Part shown: in pieces, positions 15,512 through 23,293 of the stretch
Layout of the letters: every line of letters starts with the position of its first letter
How positions within the stretch are numbered: the first letter of the stretch is position 1
DNA from: Burkholderiaceae bacterium
GTDB taxonomy: Bacteria; Pseudomonadota; Gammaproteobacteria; Burkholderiales; Burkholderiaceae_C
DNA: 36,591 nucleotides
Assembly (NCBI GenBank): GCA_030654805.1
Contig: JAURWR010000131.1
Coordinates: 1 to 36,591, forward strand
Direction: 5' to 3'
Translations under genes and position numbers: made by a program
The notes under the pieces: model-generated
The model's database searches: none
Told to the model about the DNA's origin: nothing
The model's input: the letters and a program-made list of their open reading frames with translations, nothing else

Positions 15512-16483
15512 TCAATTTCTCCATTTTTCGACCATCGATCCGAGCACGACGCCCGCTTCGACTTGGGCCAGGGGCGCGCTCGGTGCCGTCTTCGCTAGCA
15601 AGGGCACGCCATAGGTTTGCAAGATCGCCTGGATGTCGGGTTGTCGCCGGTCCAGTGCCTGTTGAAGTTCTTCCAGCAACTCGTTGTCTCCCGGTCGAAC
15701 CGATACCGCCATCTCGAACTGGAAGGTGGCTGTCGGTTGCAGCGGGTCGCCGGTGACCGGCGTCACCATCAACCGGTCGCCGTGGCGCTGCGCGAAGTAG
15801 CCCGCCACGGGTCCCCAGACGATCGCCATGTCGATCTCGCCGGCCGCCACCGCGTCGACGATGTGCGCCTGAGGGGTCTCGTCGGACTCCTCGCCCCACA
15901 TCGAGAACCCGACGACGTGATCCGACAGCCCGCGTCGCGACAGCGCACTGGCCGGGGGGGTGTTCGAGCCCTCGGCACCGACCGCCTGCAAGCCGATCTT
16001 GAGTTTCCGCAAGCTCGGGTCGTCGAAGCCACTGACCTTCGCACCGCCCTGGCGGGGCGTCACGAAGGCGTAGCTCGACCCGTAGTACGGCCGGGTCTGG
16101 GCCACACCCTGCAGGCCCATTGGCAGACCGATCACCACATCGCAGGCGCCCGCCTTCAGCGTGCGCCGCAGGAAACTGCGCCGCTGCATGTTCCAGGTGT
16201 AGTTCACCGTGGCATGCATTTCGTCGGCAAGCAGACTGGCGATGCGGTTCTCGAAGCCTTCGCCGCGGTCGTTGGAGAACGGCAGGTTGCTCGGGTCGGC
16301 GCAGACCGCCAACACGCGACCCGGGTCGGCAGCGACCGCGATGCAGGTGAGTCCCGTCATCGCGGCCGCGATCGCCAGTCGGCTGGGCCAGTGCACGCGG
16401 TGGATCCCCCGGGACGCGCTCACTGGAACCCTTCGCGCTGCACGCTTCGGGATAAGCGCTTGGGAGCGGCCCGGCGCGCTCAT
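15512..16483 (-). CDS. Quinoprotein-associated periplasmic binding protein (XoxJ-like)
   Basis: A 323-residue protein with a long basic N-terminus and signal peptide (LAIAAAMTGLTCIAVA, cleavage near residue 52). The mature part resembles extracellular solute-binding family 3: RVLAVCADPSNLPFSNDRGEGFENRIASLLADEM, CDVVIGLPMGL, then RPYYGSSYAFV. This DPxNLPFSN pattern marks the group of binding proteins found next to PQQ alcohol dehydrogenases (MoxJ/XoxJ), believed to help activate or mature the enzyme. The ATG overlaps the TGA of the dehydrogenase gene (ATGA), so the two are coupled. Confidence 0.88.
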   Translation of the reverse strand: MSAPGRSQALIPKRAARRVPVSASRGIHRVHWPSRLAIAAAMTGLTCIAVAADPGRVLAVCADPSNLPFSNDRGEGFENRIASLLADEMHATVNYTWNMQRRSFLRRTLKAGACDVVIGLPMGLQGVAQTRPYYGSSYAFVTPRQGGAKVSGFDDPSLRKLKIGLQAVGAEGSNTPPASALSRRGLSDHVVGFSMWGEESDETPQAHIVDAVAAGEIDMAIVWGPVAGYFAQRHGDRLMVTPVTGDPLQPTATFQFEMAVSVRPGDNELLEELQQALDRRQPDIQAILQTYGVPLLAKTAPSAPLAQVEAGVVLGSMVEKWRN

Positions 16484-18285
16484 GGCAGCTTGAAGACGTG
16501 CAGCATGCCGCTGGCGCCCGTGGTGGTCTGCGAGTCCTCCGAACCGCCCCCCGGGCACTTGCCGCCAGCGAATCCGCCGGCCAGCCAGCCCACCCCGGTG
16601 TAGATGGCGACGCGTTGCTTGCCATCGGGTGCGGTGTAGGTCATCGGATTGCCGACGATGCCGCATTCGAGCTGTTTCTCGAACAACGCGGCTCCGGTGG
16701 TGGCGTCGACGGCCTTGAACTTGCGATCGAGCGTGCCGTAGAACACCACGTTGCCGGCGGTGGCCAGCACGCCGCCGTACAGCGGCAGCGGCTCCTTGAT
16801 GCTCCAGGCGCGCTCGCCCTTGGTGGCGTCCCACGCGACCAGCTCGCCCATGTTGCCGCCCGGGCCCGGTACGAACGACAGATCGGCGCCCATGAACGGC
16901 GTGCCCGCGATGAAGACCGCCCGCAACGGTTCGAGGTTGTCGCAGAAGTTGATGGCGGGCACATAGAACAGCTTGGTGACCGGCGAGAACGCCGACGGCT
17001 CCCAGTCCTTCGCACCCAGCGGCGACGGGCAGATGTTGCTGGTGATCTGGCCTTCGTGCGGGCTCATCCCGGGGTTGACGACCGGTGCGCCGGTGGCGAG
17101 GTCGACGTGGTCGGCCCAGGTGACGTGCCCGAACTTGTTCGCATTGATGATCTCGCCGGTGGCGCGGTCCATCGTGTAGGCGAAGCCGTTCTTGTCGAAG
17201 TGAACCAGCACCTTGCGCGGCTTGCCGTCGATGGTCAGATCGACCAGCGTGTTTTCGTTCACCGAGTCATAGTCCCAGCCGTCGTGCGGCGTCAGCTGGT
17301 AGGCCCAGCGCGCTTCTCCGGTGTCGGGGTTGCGCGCGAAGATCGAGGCGCCCCAGCGGTTGTCACCGGGACGCATGTCGGGGTTCCAGACCCCCGGATT
17401 GCCGGTGCCGTAGTAGACGAGGTTCAACTCCGGGTCGTAGCTGAACCACCCCCAGGAGGTGGAGCCGCCCTGCTTCCACATCGTGCTGGGCCAGCTGGTG
17501 GCGCCGAGGTCGGTGCCGCGGTCCTTCGCGTAGTACGCGTGGAAGCCGGCGCCGATCTTCACGTCGGCATCGGGGCCCGTGTTGTAGGCTTTCCAGAGCG
17601 CCTTGCCGGTCTTCAGGTCGAGTGCCTGGACCCATCCCCGGATGCCCAGTTCGCCGCCGGCGTTGCCGATGATGACCTTGTCCTTGGCCACGATCGGCGC
17701 GCCGGTCAGCGTCTCGCCGGTGGTCGGGTCACCGAGCTTGGTGCGCCACACCAGCTTGCCGGTGATGGCGTCCACCGCGACGGTGTAGTCATCGAGGGTG
17801 TTGTAGATGACCTTGCCATCGGCATAGACGGCACCGCGATTGACGACGTCGCAGCAGGCGACGCCGCGCGCGAATTCCTTTCCGCCCGGGTTGTACGTCC
17901 ACAGCGTCAGGCCGGGATGCGCCAGATCGAGCGCGATCAGCCGGTTCGGAAACGGCGTCACCACGTACATGCGGCTGCCGACGACCAGCGGCTGGCCCTG
18001 GTGCGTTGCCGTCGATCCGGTCTTGAACGAGAACTCCTCGACCATCTTGCCGACGTTGCCGGGCGTGATGTCGGTCAGCGAGCTGAAGCGGGTGGCCTGG
18101 GCGGTGCCCGACGGCGTGGTCCAGTCGGCGCCAGCCGCCGCCTGCGCATGGGACAACGTCGGGGCGGCCAGGGCGGCCGTCAGCAGCAGGGCGGTTGCGC
18201 CGGATTTTCGGACCGATGCTGCGCGAGGCACGCTGCTGTGCGTCGCAGGTCGAACGCGCAGGGAAGACAACTTTGTCGGGGCCAT
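16480..18285 (-). CDS. xoxF: PQQ-dependent alcohol dehydrogenase, lanthanide (XoxF) type
   Basis: A 601-residue secreted quinoprotein with an eight-bladed propeller. After a signal peptide (to about residue 48) are the adjacent-Cys motif Cys144-Cys145 (GVACCDVVNRG), metal ligands Glu212 (GGELGIRG) and Asn296 (GTGNPGVWN), and catalytic Asp338 with Asp340 in HDGWDYDSVNE. The second Asp is the hallmark of lanthanide-dependent enzymes; calcium-type MxaF has Ala there. It should oxidise methanol or another short alcohol in the periplasm and pass electrons to the cytochrome c encoded two genes downstream. It differs from textbook XoxF in several places, so the alcohol preference is open. GGAG lies 8 nt before the ATG. 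No PQQ-synthesis genes are in view. Confidence 0.92.
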   Translation of the reverse strand: MAPTKLSSLRVRPATHSSVPRAASVRKSGATALLLTAALAAPTLSHAQAAAGADWTTPSGTAQATRFSSLTDITPGNVGKMVEEFSFKTGSTATHQGQPLVVGSRMYVVTPFPNRLIALDLAHPGLTLWTYNPGGKEFARGVACCDVVNRGAVYADGKVIYNTLDDYTVAVDAITGKLVWRTKLGDPTTGETLTGAPIVAKDKVIIGNAGGELGIRGWVQALDLKTGKALWKAYNTGPDADVKIGAGFHAYYAKDRGTDLGATSWPSTMWKQGGSTSWGWFSYDPELNLVYYGTGNPGVWNPDMRPGDNRWGASIFARNPDTGEARWAYQLTPHDGWDYDSVNENTLVDLTIDGKPRKVLVHFDKNGFAYTMDRATGEIINANKFGHVTWADHVDLATGAPVVNPGMSPHEGQITSNICPSPLGAKDWEPSAFSPVTKLFYVPAINFCDNLEPLRAVFIAGTPFMGADLSFVPGPGGNMGELVAWDATKGERAWSIKEPLPLYGGVLATAGNVVFYGTLDRKFKAVDATTGAALFEKQLECGIVGNPMTYTAPDGKQRVAIYTGVGWLAGGFAGGKCPGGGSEDSQTTTGASGMLHVFKLP

Positions 18286-18596
18286 GTGGAAACTCCATCA
18301 GATGCGGAGCCCGGAGTCTCGGCAGCAACAACCCTGATCTTGAAGAGGTTTTGCATCCCCGAACAGTCGATTGCAAATGCGAACAACTTCCTCCCGCAAC
18401 GCCGGAAATTCTTAAGCTCAGCTTCATATTTGACGAACCCATGGCCGTCCCGAACCTGCGGCATCCGCTTCGGCGAACGTTCATAGGACAGCGACTACAC
18501 CCGCACGGGATCGCCGCTGCTGGCAGGTGGCCGACTGAATCCGGACAGTAGCGAGGTATCAGGCCGGTCTTTCCAGGCCGGCTTGGATCGCACTCG
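18286..18596. other. Divergent promoter region of xoxF and a hybrid kinase
   Basis: The 311-nt gap between two divergent genes is locally AT-richer than its surroundings. It holds an inverted repeat TTTGCA (18350-18355) and TGCAAA (18372-18377), 16 nt apart and 65 bp upstream of xoxF. A direct repeat AGGCCGG occurs twice at 14-bp spacing (18561-18567, 18575-18581) just before the kinase start. These are candidate regulator sites. No gene was found. Confidence 0.4.
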
Positions 18597-20216
18597 ATGA
18601 ATGCCCAGCTCCACTTTTCCAGCGCGCCCACACCGGCCACTCGAGGTCGGGTCGATCCTCGGCGCGCGTCCTTGCTGCGCGAGCTGGGCATCCTCGACAG
18701 CGAACCGGAGGCCAGCTTCGATGGCCTGACACAGGCGGCGCGCCTGTTGACGGGCTGTCCGATCGCGCTCGTCAGCCTGCTGGACGAGCACCGTCAGTGG
18801 TTCAAGTCGAAGCAGGGATTGACCGCCTGCGAAACCCCGATCGCCTGGTCGTTCTGCGTTCACGCGGCCCGGCAGGAAGACCTGTTCGAGGTCGAGGACG
18901 CCCGGGCCGATGTGCGCTTTGCGACCAATCCGCTGGTCACCGGCGAGCCTCACATCCGGTTCTACGCGGGCGTGCCGCTCAAGTTGGACGGCGTGTCTCT
19001 GGGCACGCTGTGCGTCATCGACAACCGGCCGCGCCGCCTGTCCAGCGAGGTCAGGCTCGCGCTGGAGGGTCTGGCTCGTGCGGTGGAGGGGCTGATCGCC
19101 GCGCAGCAGGCCGCGCGGTTGCGAAGCGAGGTGCTCTCTCGGGTCAGCCACGAACTGCGTACCCCGCTGAACGCGGTCGTCGGGTTCGCCCAGTTGCTGA
19201 TGCGCGATCCCCAGGACGTGACGCTCTACGCAACGCACATCCATCGCGCCGGTACACACCTGCTGGCCCTGGTCAACGACATGCTGAACCTTGCCCGCCT
19301 CGAAACCGGACGCACCGATGCCGAATCGCAGCCGGTGTCCACCGCCCACGTGATGCAGCGTTGCCTGGACCTGCTGAAGCCGGATGCGCACCGGCAAGAT
19401 GTGTCGCTGTTCGCGGTGACCGGGCCCGAGGCGGAGGTCGTGATGGCCGATCAACGCGGGCTGACGCAGGCGCTGCTCAACCTGGCGGGCAATGCGCTCA
19501 AGTTCAGTCCGCCCGGCAGCGGAGTGAACATGCTTGCGCACCGTGTTCCGGACGATCGGGTTCACATCGATGTGACCGACCAGGGGCCGGGCATCGCCCC
19601 CGAGATGATTCCGCTGCTGTTCCAGCCGTTCAGCCAGCTGCCCGGTGCCCGCAAGAGCAAGGGCACCGGCCTTGGCCTGGCGATCAGCCGCCAACTCGTG
19701 CAGGCCATGGGAGGCGACATTTCGGTGCGCTCCGAAGTCGGTGTGGGCTCGACCTTTACCATCGCCCTGGACGCTGCCGAGCCGGGCTTGCCGGCGGCAG
19801 TCGATTCGGCTCACGCGGTGCTCGAAGGCCATGCGGTGTCACCCACCGCACGCTGGTTGAGGGTGCTTTACATCGAGGACGACCCGGTCAACGCGCTGTT
19901 GATCGAACACATGCTGGCGCATTTCGGCCAGATCCATCTGCACCATGCTGCGACGGCGGACGAGGGCCTGCAACAAGCGCTCTCGCGTCCGCTCGACCTG
20001 ATCCTGCTGGACATGAATCTGCCCGACGGCCACGGACTCGACGTGCTGAAGCGCCTGCGCGCCGATGAGCGCACGGCCAGCGTGCCGGTCGTCGCCCTGA
20101 GCGCCGATGCCCTGCCGGACTCGATCGGCACCGCGCGGGCAGCCGGCTTCGACGATTACCTGACCAAGCCCATCGACATGACCCGGCTCGAACGGCTCAT
20201 GACCGATCTGCGGTGA
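18597..20216 (+). CDS. GAF-domain hybrid histidine kinase with receiver
   Basis: A 539-residue cytoplasmic sensor. Residues 22-165 are a GAF domain (RRASLLRELGILDSEPEASF, then FYAGVPLKLDGVSLGTLCVID). The kinase core follows: His185 in SHELRTPLN, N-box LLNLAGNALKFSP, G1 DQGPGIAPEM and G2 GTGLGLAISRQL. Residues 421-539 are a receiver with acidic pair Glu427-Asp428-Asp429, phospho-acceptor Asp472 (LLDMNLPDG) and Lys in TKPID. There is no membrane segment. It lies divergent to xoxF; control of that operon is a guess from position. A second hybrid kinase at 31459 has a very similar receiver (LSADALP and FDDY-TKPID). The start has a weak ribosome-binding site. Confidence 0.92.
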   Translation: MNAQLHFSSAPTPATRGRVDPRRASLLRELGILDSEPEASFDGLTQAARLLTGCPIALVSLLDEHRQWFKSKQGLTACETPIAWSFCVHAARQEDLFEVEDARADVRFATNPLVTGEPHIRFYAGVPLKLDGVSLGTLCVIDNRPRRLSSEVRLALEGLARAVEGLIAAQQAARLRSEVLSRVSHELRTPLNAVVGFAQLLMRDPQDVTLYATHIHRAGTHLLALVNDMLNLARLETGRTDAESQPVSTAHVMQRCLDLLKPDAHRQDVSLFAVTGPEAEVVMADQRGLTQALLNLAGNALKFSPPGSGVNMLAHRVPDDRVHIDVTDQGPGIAPEMIPLLFQPFSQLPGARKSKGTGLGLAISRQLVQAMGGDISVRSEVGVGSTFTIALDAAEPGLPAAVDSAHAVLEGHAVSPTARWLRVLYIEDDPVNALLIEHMLAHFGQIHLHHAATADEGLQQALSRPLDLILLDMNLPDGHGLDVLKRLRADERTASVPVVALSADALPDSIGTARAAGFDDYLTKPIDMTRLERLMTDLR

Positions 20217-20221
20217 CCTGA

Positions 20222-21259
20222 ATGGCGCGCCGACGGGCCTTCGACGTCTGGGCCAGGATGTTCCAGCGCAGCCTCACTGCGATCACCGGAAGCGTGCTTC
20301 GCGAGAGCGGCCGCCAGGTCACTCGCGCAATGAAGCCCTTGCGGGAGATGTCGTTGCCGCAACGTCCGCTGGTCAAGGGATCGGGCGACTGGATTCCGGG
20401 CGTGGCCCTGGGCCCGACCGGCGCACGTCGCTTTCGCCTTTACCGCCCGCCCGACGTGAAGTTCGGCGAGCGGTTGCCGCTGATGGTGATGCTGCACGGC
20501 TGCGGCCAGACTGCCGACAGCTTTGCTGCCAGCACGCGGATGAACCGCATCGCATCGCGCGAACGCTTTCTGGTGCTGTATCCCGAGCAGGACCGTCTGG
20601 CCAATGCGCAGGGATGCTGGAACTGGTTCGATACGACGAAGTTGCGTCGCGCCCAGGGCGAAGCCGCGTTGATCCTGAAGGCGATCGACCAGGTGTGCCT
20701 TCTCCATCCGGTCGATCGGGGCCGTGTCGCGCTGGTTGGCCTGTCGGCCGGTGCCAGCATGGCGTCCCTGCTCGCCACGCTGCACCCCGAGCGTTTCAAG
20801 GCGGTGGTGATGCATTCGGGTGTCCCGCCCGGGAAGGCGCACTCGGCGATCTCGGCGCTGGGCGCGATGCACGGTCGCCGCGCCACGGTGCCGCTGAAGG
20901 CGACGCCGCAGACCCCGTCCGCGTCCTGGCCGCCACTGCTGGTCATCCACGGGGCGGCCGATACGGTGGTTTCGCTTGAGAACGGTCGGGCGGCGGCGCA
21001 GATGTGGTCGGATGCTGGCCGCACAGCGCATGCCAGACCCGGGCGGACGGTGCGGCGGGGCAAGCGCTATCCGATGACGGTCACGGATTTCAAGGAGGGC
21101 CGCCGCACCGTCGTCACCCTGGTCGAGGTGGACCGACTCGGGCATGCCTGGAGCGGTGGAGCCGGCAAGCAGCCGTTCAGCGACGCCCAGGGTCCCGACG
21201 CCTCGCGCCTCGCGTGGGCCTTTGCCGCACGCCAGTTTCGCGCGCACGGCGCGGGCTGA
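20222..21259 (+). CDS. Polyhydroxyalkanoate depolymerase-type esterase
   Basis: A 345-residue alpha/beta hydrolase of the PHB depolymerase / feruloyl esterase (LpqC) group. The oxyanion region is MLHGCGQTADSF, the lipase box is GLSAGAS with Ser175, the acid is Asp247 in HGAADTVV, and the base is His308 in LGHAWSGG. CWNWF at 132-136 is another family mark. Such enzymes cut polyhydroxyalkanoate or similar esters. There is no clear signal peptide, substrate-binding or lid domain, so it may act on intracellular granules or soluble esters. It begins 5 nt after the kinase gene, hence may share its transcript. Confidence 0.88.
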   Translation: MARRRAFDVWARMFQRSLTAITGSVLRESGRQVTRAMKPLREMSLPQRPLVKGSGDWIPGVALGPTGARRFRLYRPPDVKFGERLPLMVMLHGCGQTADSFAASTRMNRIASRERFLVLYPEQDRLANAQGCWNWFDTTKLRRAQGEAALILKAIDQVCLLHPVDRGRVALVGLSAGASMASLLATLHPERFKAVVMHSGVPPGKAHSAISALGAMHGRRATVPLKATPQTPSASWPPLLVIHGAADTVVSLENGRAAAQMWSDAGRTAHARPGRTVRRGKRYPMTVTDFKEGRRTVVTLVEVDRLGHAWSGGAGKQPFSDAQGPDASRLAWAFAARQFRAHGAG

Positions 21260-21295
21260 GGCGAGGCCGCTCGCCGAGGGCCGCACTGGGCTGCG

Positions 21296-21451
21296 ATGTG
21301 TGCCAAGTTCAAGACTGCGTCCAGCCCGGGTTCGGCTGCGTCTGCAGGCAGCCCTAAGCCGACCCGGCCCATCGGACAGAAGCGCAGCCTCGAACGGGGC
21401 AAGTCGACGCGCAAGAAGAACCCCGGCAAGCGCGCGACCCAGGGCGGTTGA
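21296..21451 (+). CDS. Small basic Lys/Arg-rich protein
   Basis: A 51-residue frame, MCAKFKTASSPGS... ending RKKNPGKRATQGG, with about a quarter Lys or Arg and many Ser, Gly and Pro. It lies 36 nt after the esterase gene, and no other frame competes in this gap. Its composition suggests a disordered nucleic-acid-binding protein, similar in character to small basic proteins found in many Burkholderiales. No domain could be named. Confidence 0.5.
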   Translation: MCAKFKTASSPGSAASAGSPKPTRPIGQKRSLERGKSTRKKNPGKRATQGG

Positions 21452-21543
21452 GGCGGAATTGATCTGGATCAGCCCCCGCCTTCAGGGTTGCACCGATCAT
21501 TGAATTGAACCGTCGTGGATTGCGCGACCCGTCCGGAACCTGC

Positions 21544-21918
21544 ATGAACCAACCCCTCAGCAAAGAACAACAAGCCACGCTCGCCCATGCCCTGCAAGTG
21601 CGTCGACAGGCGCTGGAACGGCAGATGGCGCTGCATCAGCATGACCAGACGCGTGTCGAGTTCGCGCGCGATTTGCTGCTGCAGGACGGCGACGATGCAC
21701 CGCAGCGTGCCAGCGACCGGGAGGTCGATCAGACGCTGTCGGATCTCGATCTTCAGACACTGGCAGCCGTGTCTGCGGCGCAAGATCGGCTTCAGAAAGA
21801 CACCTACGGCCAGTGCATCGATTGCGAGGATCCGATCCCGTTCGAGCGCTTGCTGATCGAGCCCGAGGCCGAGCGTTGCCTGGCCTGCCAATCCACCCAC
21901 GAAACCAGCCGTGCATGA
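21544..21918 (+). CDS. DksA/TraR-type C4 zinc-finger protein
   Basis: A 124-residue protein. A long helical region (about 5-85) resembles the coiled-coil arm of DksA-like proteins. A C-terminal four-Cys zinc finger follows: QCIDCEDPI and, 17 residues on, RCLACQ. Proteins of this group bind RNA polymerase in the secondary channel or are smaller relatives of unknown target. The DxxDxA tip motif of true DksA is not obvious, so it may be a DksA-like accessory protein. The ATG at 21544 gives the family N-terminus; a longer upstream reading needs a TTG start. Confidence 0.87.
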   Translation: MNQPLSKEQQATLAHALQVRRQALERQMALHQHDQTRVEFARDLLLQDGDDAPQRASDREVDQTLSDLDLQTLAAVSAAQDRLQKDTYGQCIDCEDPIPFERLLIEPEAERCLACQSTHETSRA

Positions 21919-21944
21919 AATCAGCCATCAAAGGACAAAGTGAC

Positions 21945-22325
21945 ATGAGCCTCTTCCACGCCGTCGTCTGGACCGATCACCAGTCCGCCCAGGTATTGCA
22001 GTTCGACGCCGAGCACGTCAAGGTGAACAAGGTGAAGGCGCATTCGCACCCCACGGCGCAGCACGGCAGTCAGGTGCGCACCGAGCATGAATTCTTCGGC
22101 GAGTTGTGCGACTCGCTCGACGGCATCGCCGAGGTGCTGGTGACCGGCTCGCACACCGCACTCGCCGATCTGCGTCACTATGCCGAGAAGCACCGCCCGC
22201 AGGCTGCCGCCCGCATCGTCGGATACGAGGTGGTCGATCACCCGAGCGAGAAGCAACTGGTGGCACTGGCCCGCAAGTTCTTCCTGGAGAGCGACCGCAT
22301 GTCGGGCATCCCGACGCCGACCTGA
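21945..22325 (+). CDS. Host-attachment / translational-machinery-like small protein
   Basis: A 126-residue soluble protein with a repeated strand-helix pattern: HAVVWTDHQSAQVLQFDAE, HEFFGELCDSLDGIAEVLVTGSHTALADLRHYAEKH, then IVGYEVVDHPSEKQLVALARKFF. This resembles the eRF1-domain-3-like or host-attachment family, whose members are annotated as translational machinery proteins; biochemical function is unsettled. AGGA lies 11 nt before the ATG. It follows the zinc-finger gene by 26 nt and probably shares its transcript. Confidence 0.72.
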   Translation: MSLFHAVVWTDHQSAQVLQFDAEHVKVNKVKAHSHPTAQHGSQVRTEHEFFGELCDSLDGIAEVLVTGSHTALADLRHYAEKHRPQAAARIVGYEVVDHPSEKQLVALARKFFLESDRMSGIPTPT

Positions 22326-22344
22326 GCGGCACGGTCTTCTGAAA

Positions 22345-22368
22345 CGAGCCCGACTGCGGTCGGGCTCG
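22345..22368. terminator. Hairpin between convergent genes
   Basis: A perfect 10-bp stem CGAGCCCGAC / GTCGGGCTCG with a 4-nt loop TGCG lies between the convergent host-attachment-like and Dps genes. It could stop transcription from both sides, although no T-tract follows. Confidence 0.6.
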
Positions 22369-22392
22369 CAGCGGCGATTGCTTCGAATCAGG

Positions 22393-22983
22393 TCAGGCTG
22401 CGATCGGGGTTGCAGCGACCAGGTGTTCCGTGAGGAACCAGGCCTGCAGTTCATTGGTGCGCAGCACGTTGCTCACCAGCAGGTCGTTGGTTCCCGAGTC
22501 GCCCGTGTCAGCGACGATCTCGGCGTTCTTGCGCGCCGCGATGATGATCAGCTCGTGGGCTTCGGCCAAGCGCGATAGCTGCACCACGGCCGGCTCGCGG
22601 CCGCGCGGCGGGCGCGGGATGCGCGTCGTCTCGGCCACATCGGCCGCCATCGCGATCGTCACACCACCCAGCACCTGGATGCGTTCGGCCACCAGGTCGA
22701 CCAGTTCGGCCTGCGCTTCGTAGTGCTTGTCGAACAGCAGGTGCAACTGATCGAAGGTCGGGCCGACGACCTGCCAGTGGTGCTTCTTGTAAAGGTCGCG
22801 CAGCGTCATCGTGTCGGCCAGCGTCTGGTTCAACAGCGCCACGCTCTTGATGCACACCGATTCGGACAGGCCGTTCGGCAGCTTGACGATGGTGCCGTAC
22901 TTCTGGGTGACGGCGGCGTGCTGGTGAAGTTGAGGGGCGACCTCGTCAGAGGCGGTGCGGGATTCGGCGTGGGTCTTGGACAT
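22393..22983 (-). CDS. dps: Dps family DNA-protection / ferritin-like protein
   Basis: A 196-residue Dps-like protein. The ferroxidase motif lies in KHHWQVVGPTFDQLHLLFDKHYEA followed by ELVDLVAERIQVLGG, giving the His, Asp and Glu ligands. The helix HELIIIAARKNAEIVADTGDSGTNDLL and the C-terminal WFLTEHL complete the four-helix bundle. Dps dodecamers oxidise ferrous iron with peroxide and coat DNA. The N-terminal 28 residues form a charged tail, possibly for DNA contact. GGAG lies 7 nt before the ATG. It is somewhat longer than E. coli Dps. Confidence 0.93.
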   Translation of the reverse strand: MSKTHAESRTASDEVAPQLHQHAAVTQKYGTIVKLPNGLSESVCIKSVALLNQTLADTMTLRDLYKKHHWQVVGPTFDQLHLLFDKHYEAQAELVDLVAERIQVLGGVTIAMAADVAETTRIPRPPRGREPAVVQLSRLAEAHELIIIAARKNAEIVADTGDSGTNDLLVSNVLRTNELQAWFLTEHLVAATPIAA

Positions 22984-23293
22984 CAGTGGCTCCTGAAAAA
23001 AGTGTGCATTCAGTGTGCGCAGAGGCACGCAAACCACGGCATCGGAGAGGGCCGCGCAGATTCCCCGGTGGCGTCCTACACACTCAGGCTTTGATTGCAC
23101 TTCGATGGGCTGAACAGGCGAACCGCGTCACGTTGTACAAGGTGCTCGGCGGTGGCTGCGGCCGGCACGACGAAGCCAGCGTGTCGCCACAGGTCCCCTG
23201 GCCGGAACCGAGACAGCGAGGCCACATCCTAAAATCAGACGTTGATTTGCGAGCGGTTTCGTGCGCTGTGGCGCGCTTCTTTCGGAGTTGATC
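22984..23293. other. Intergenic region between dps and the M48 protease gene
   Basis: No gene is supported here. Both neighbours read away from this gap, so it should carry two promoters. A 17-nt inverted repeat, AAATCA-GACGT-TGATTT (23232-23248), lies 45 bp upstream of the protease start and overlaps a TAAAAT that could serve as a -10 box. This is a possible operator for the protease gene. Confidence 0.45.

Noticed and set aside
16498-18486. Plus-strand open frame of over 600 codons opposite xoxF
   Set aside because: Composition is that of an antisense shadow (Val/Gly/Arg/Ala-rich); xoxF on the other strand has all catalytic residues.
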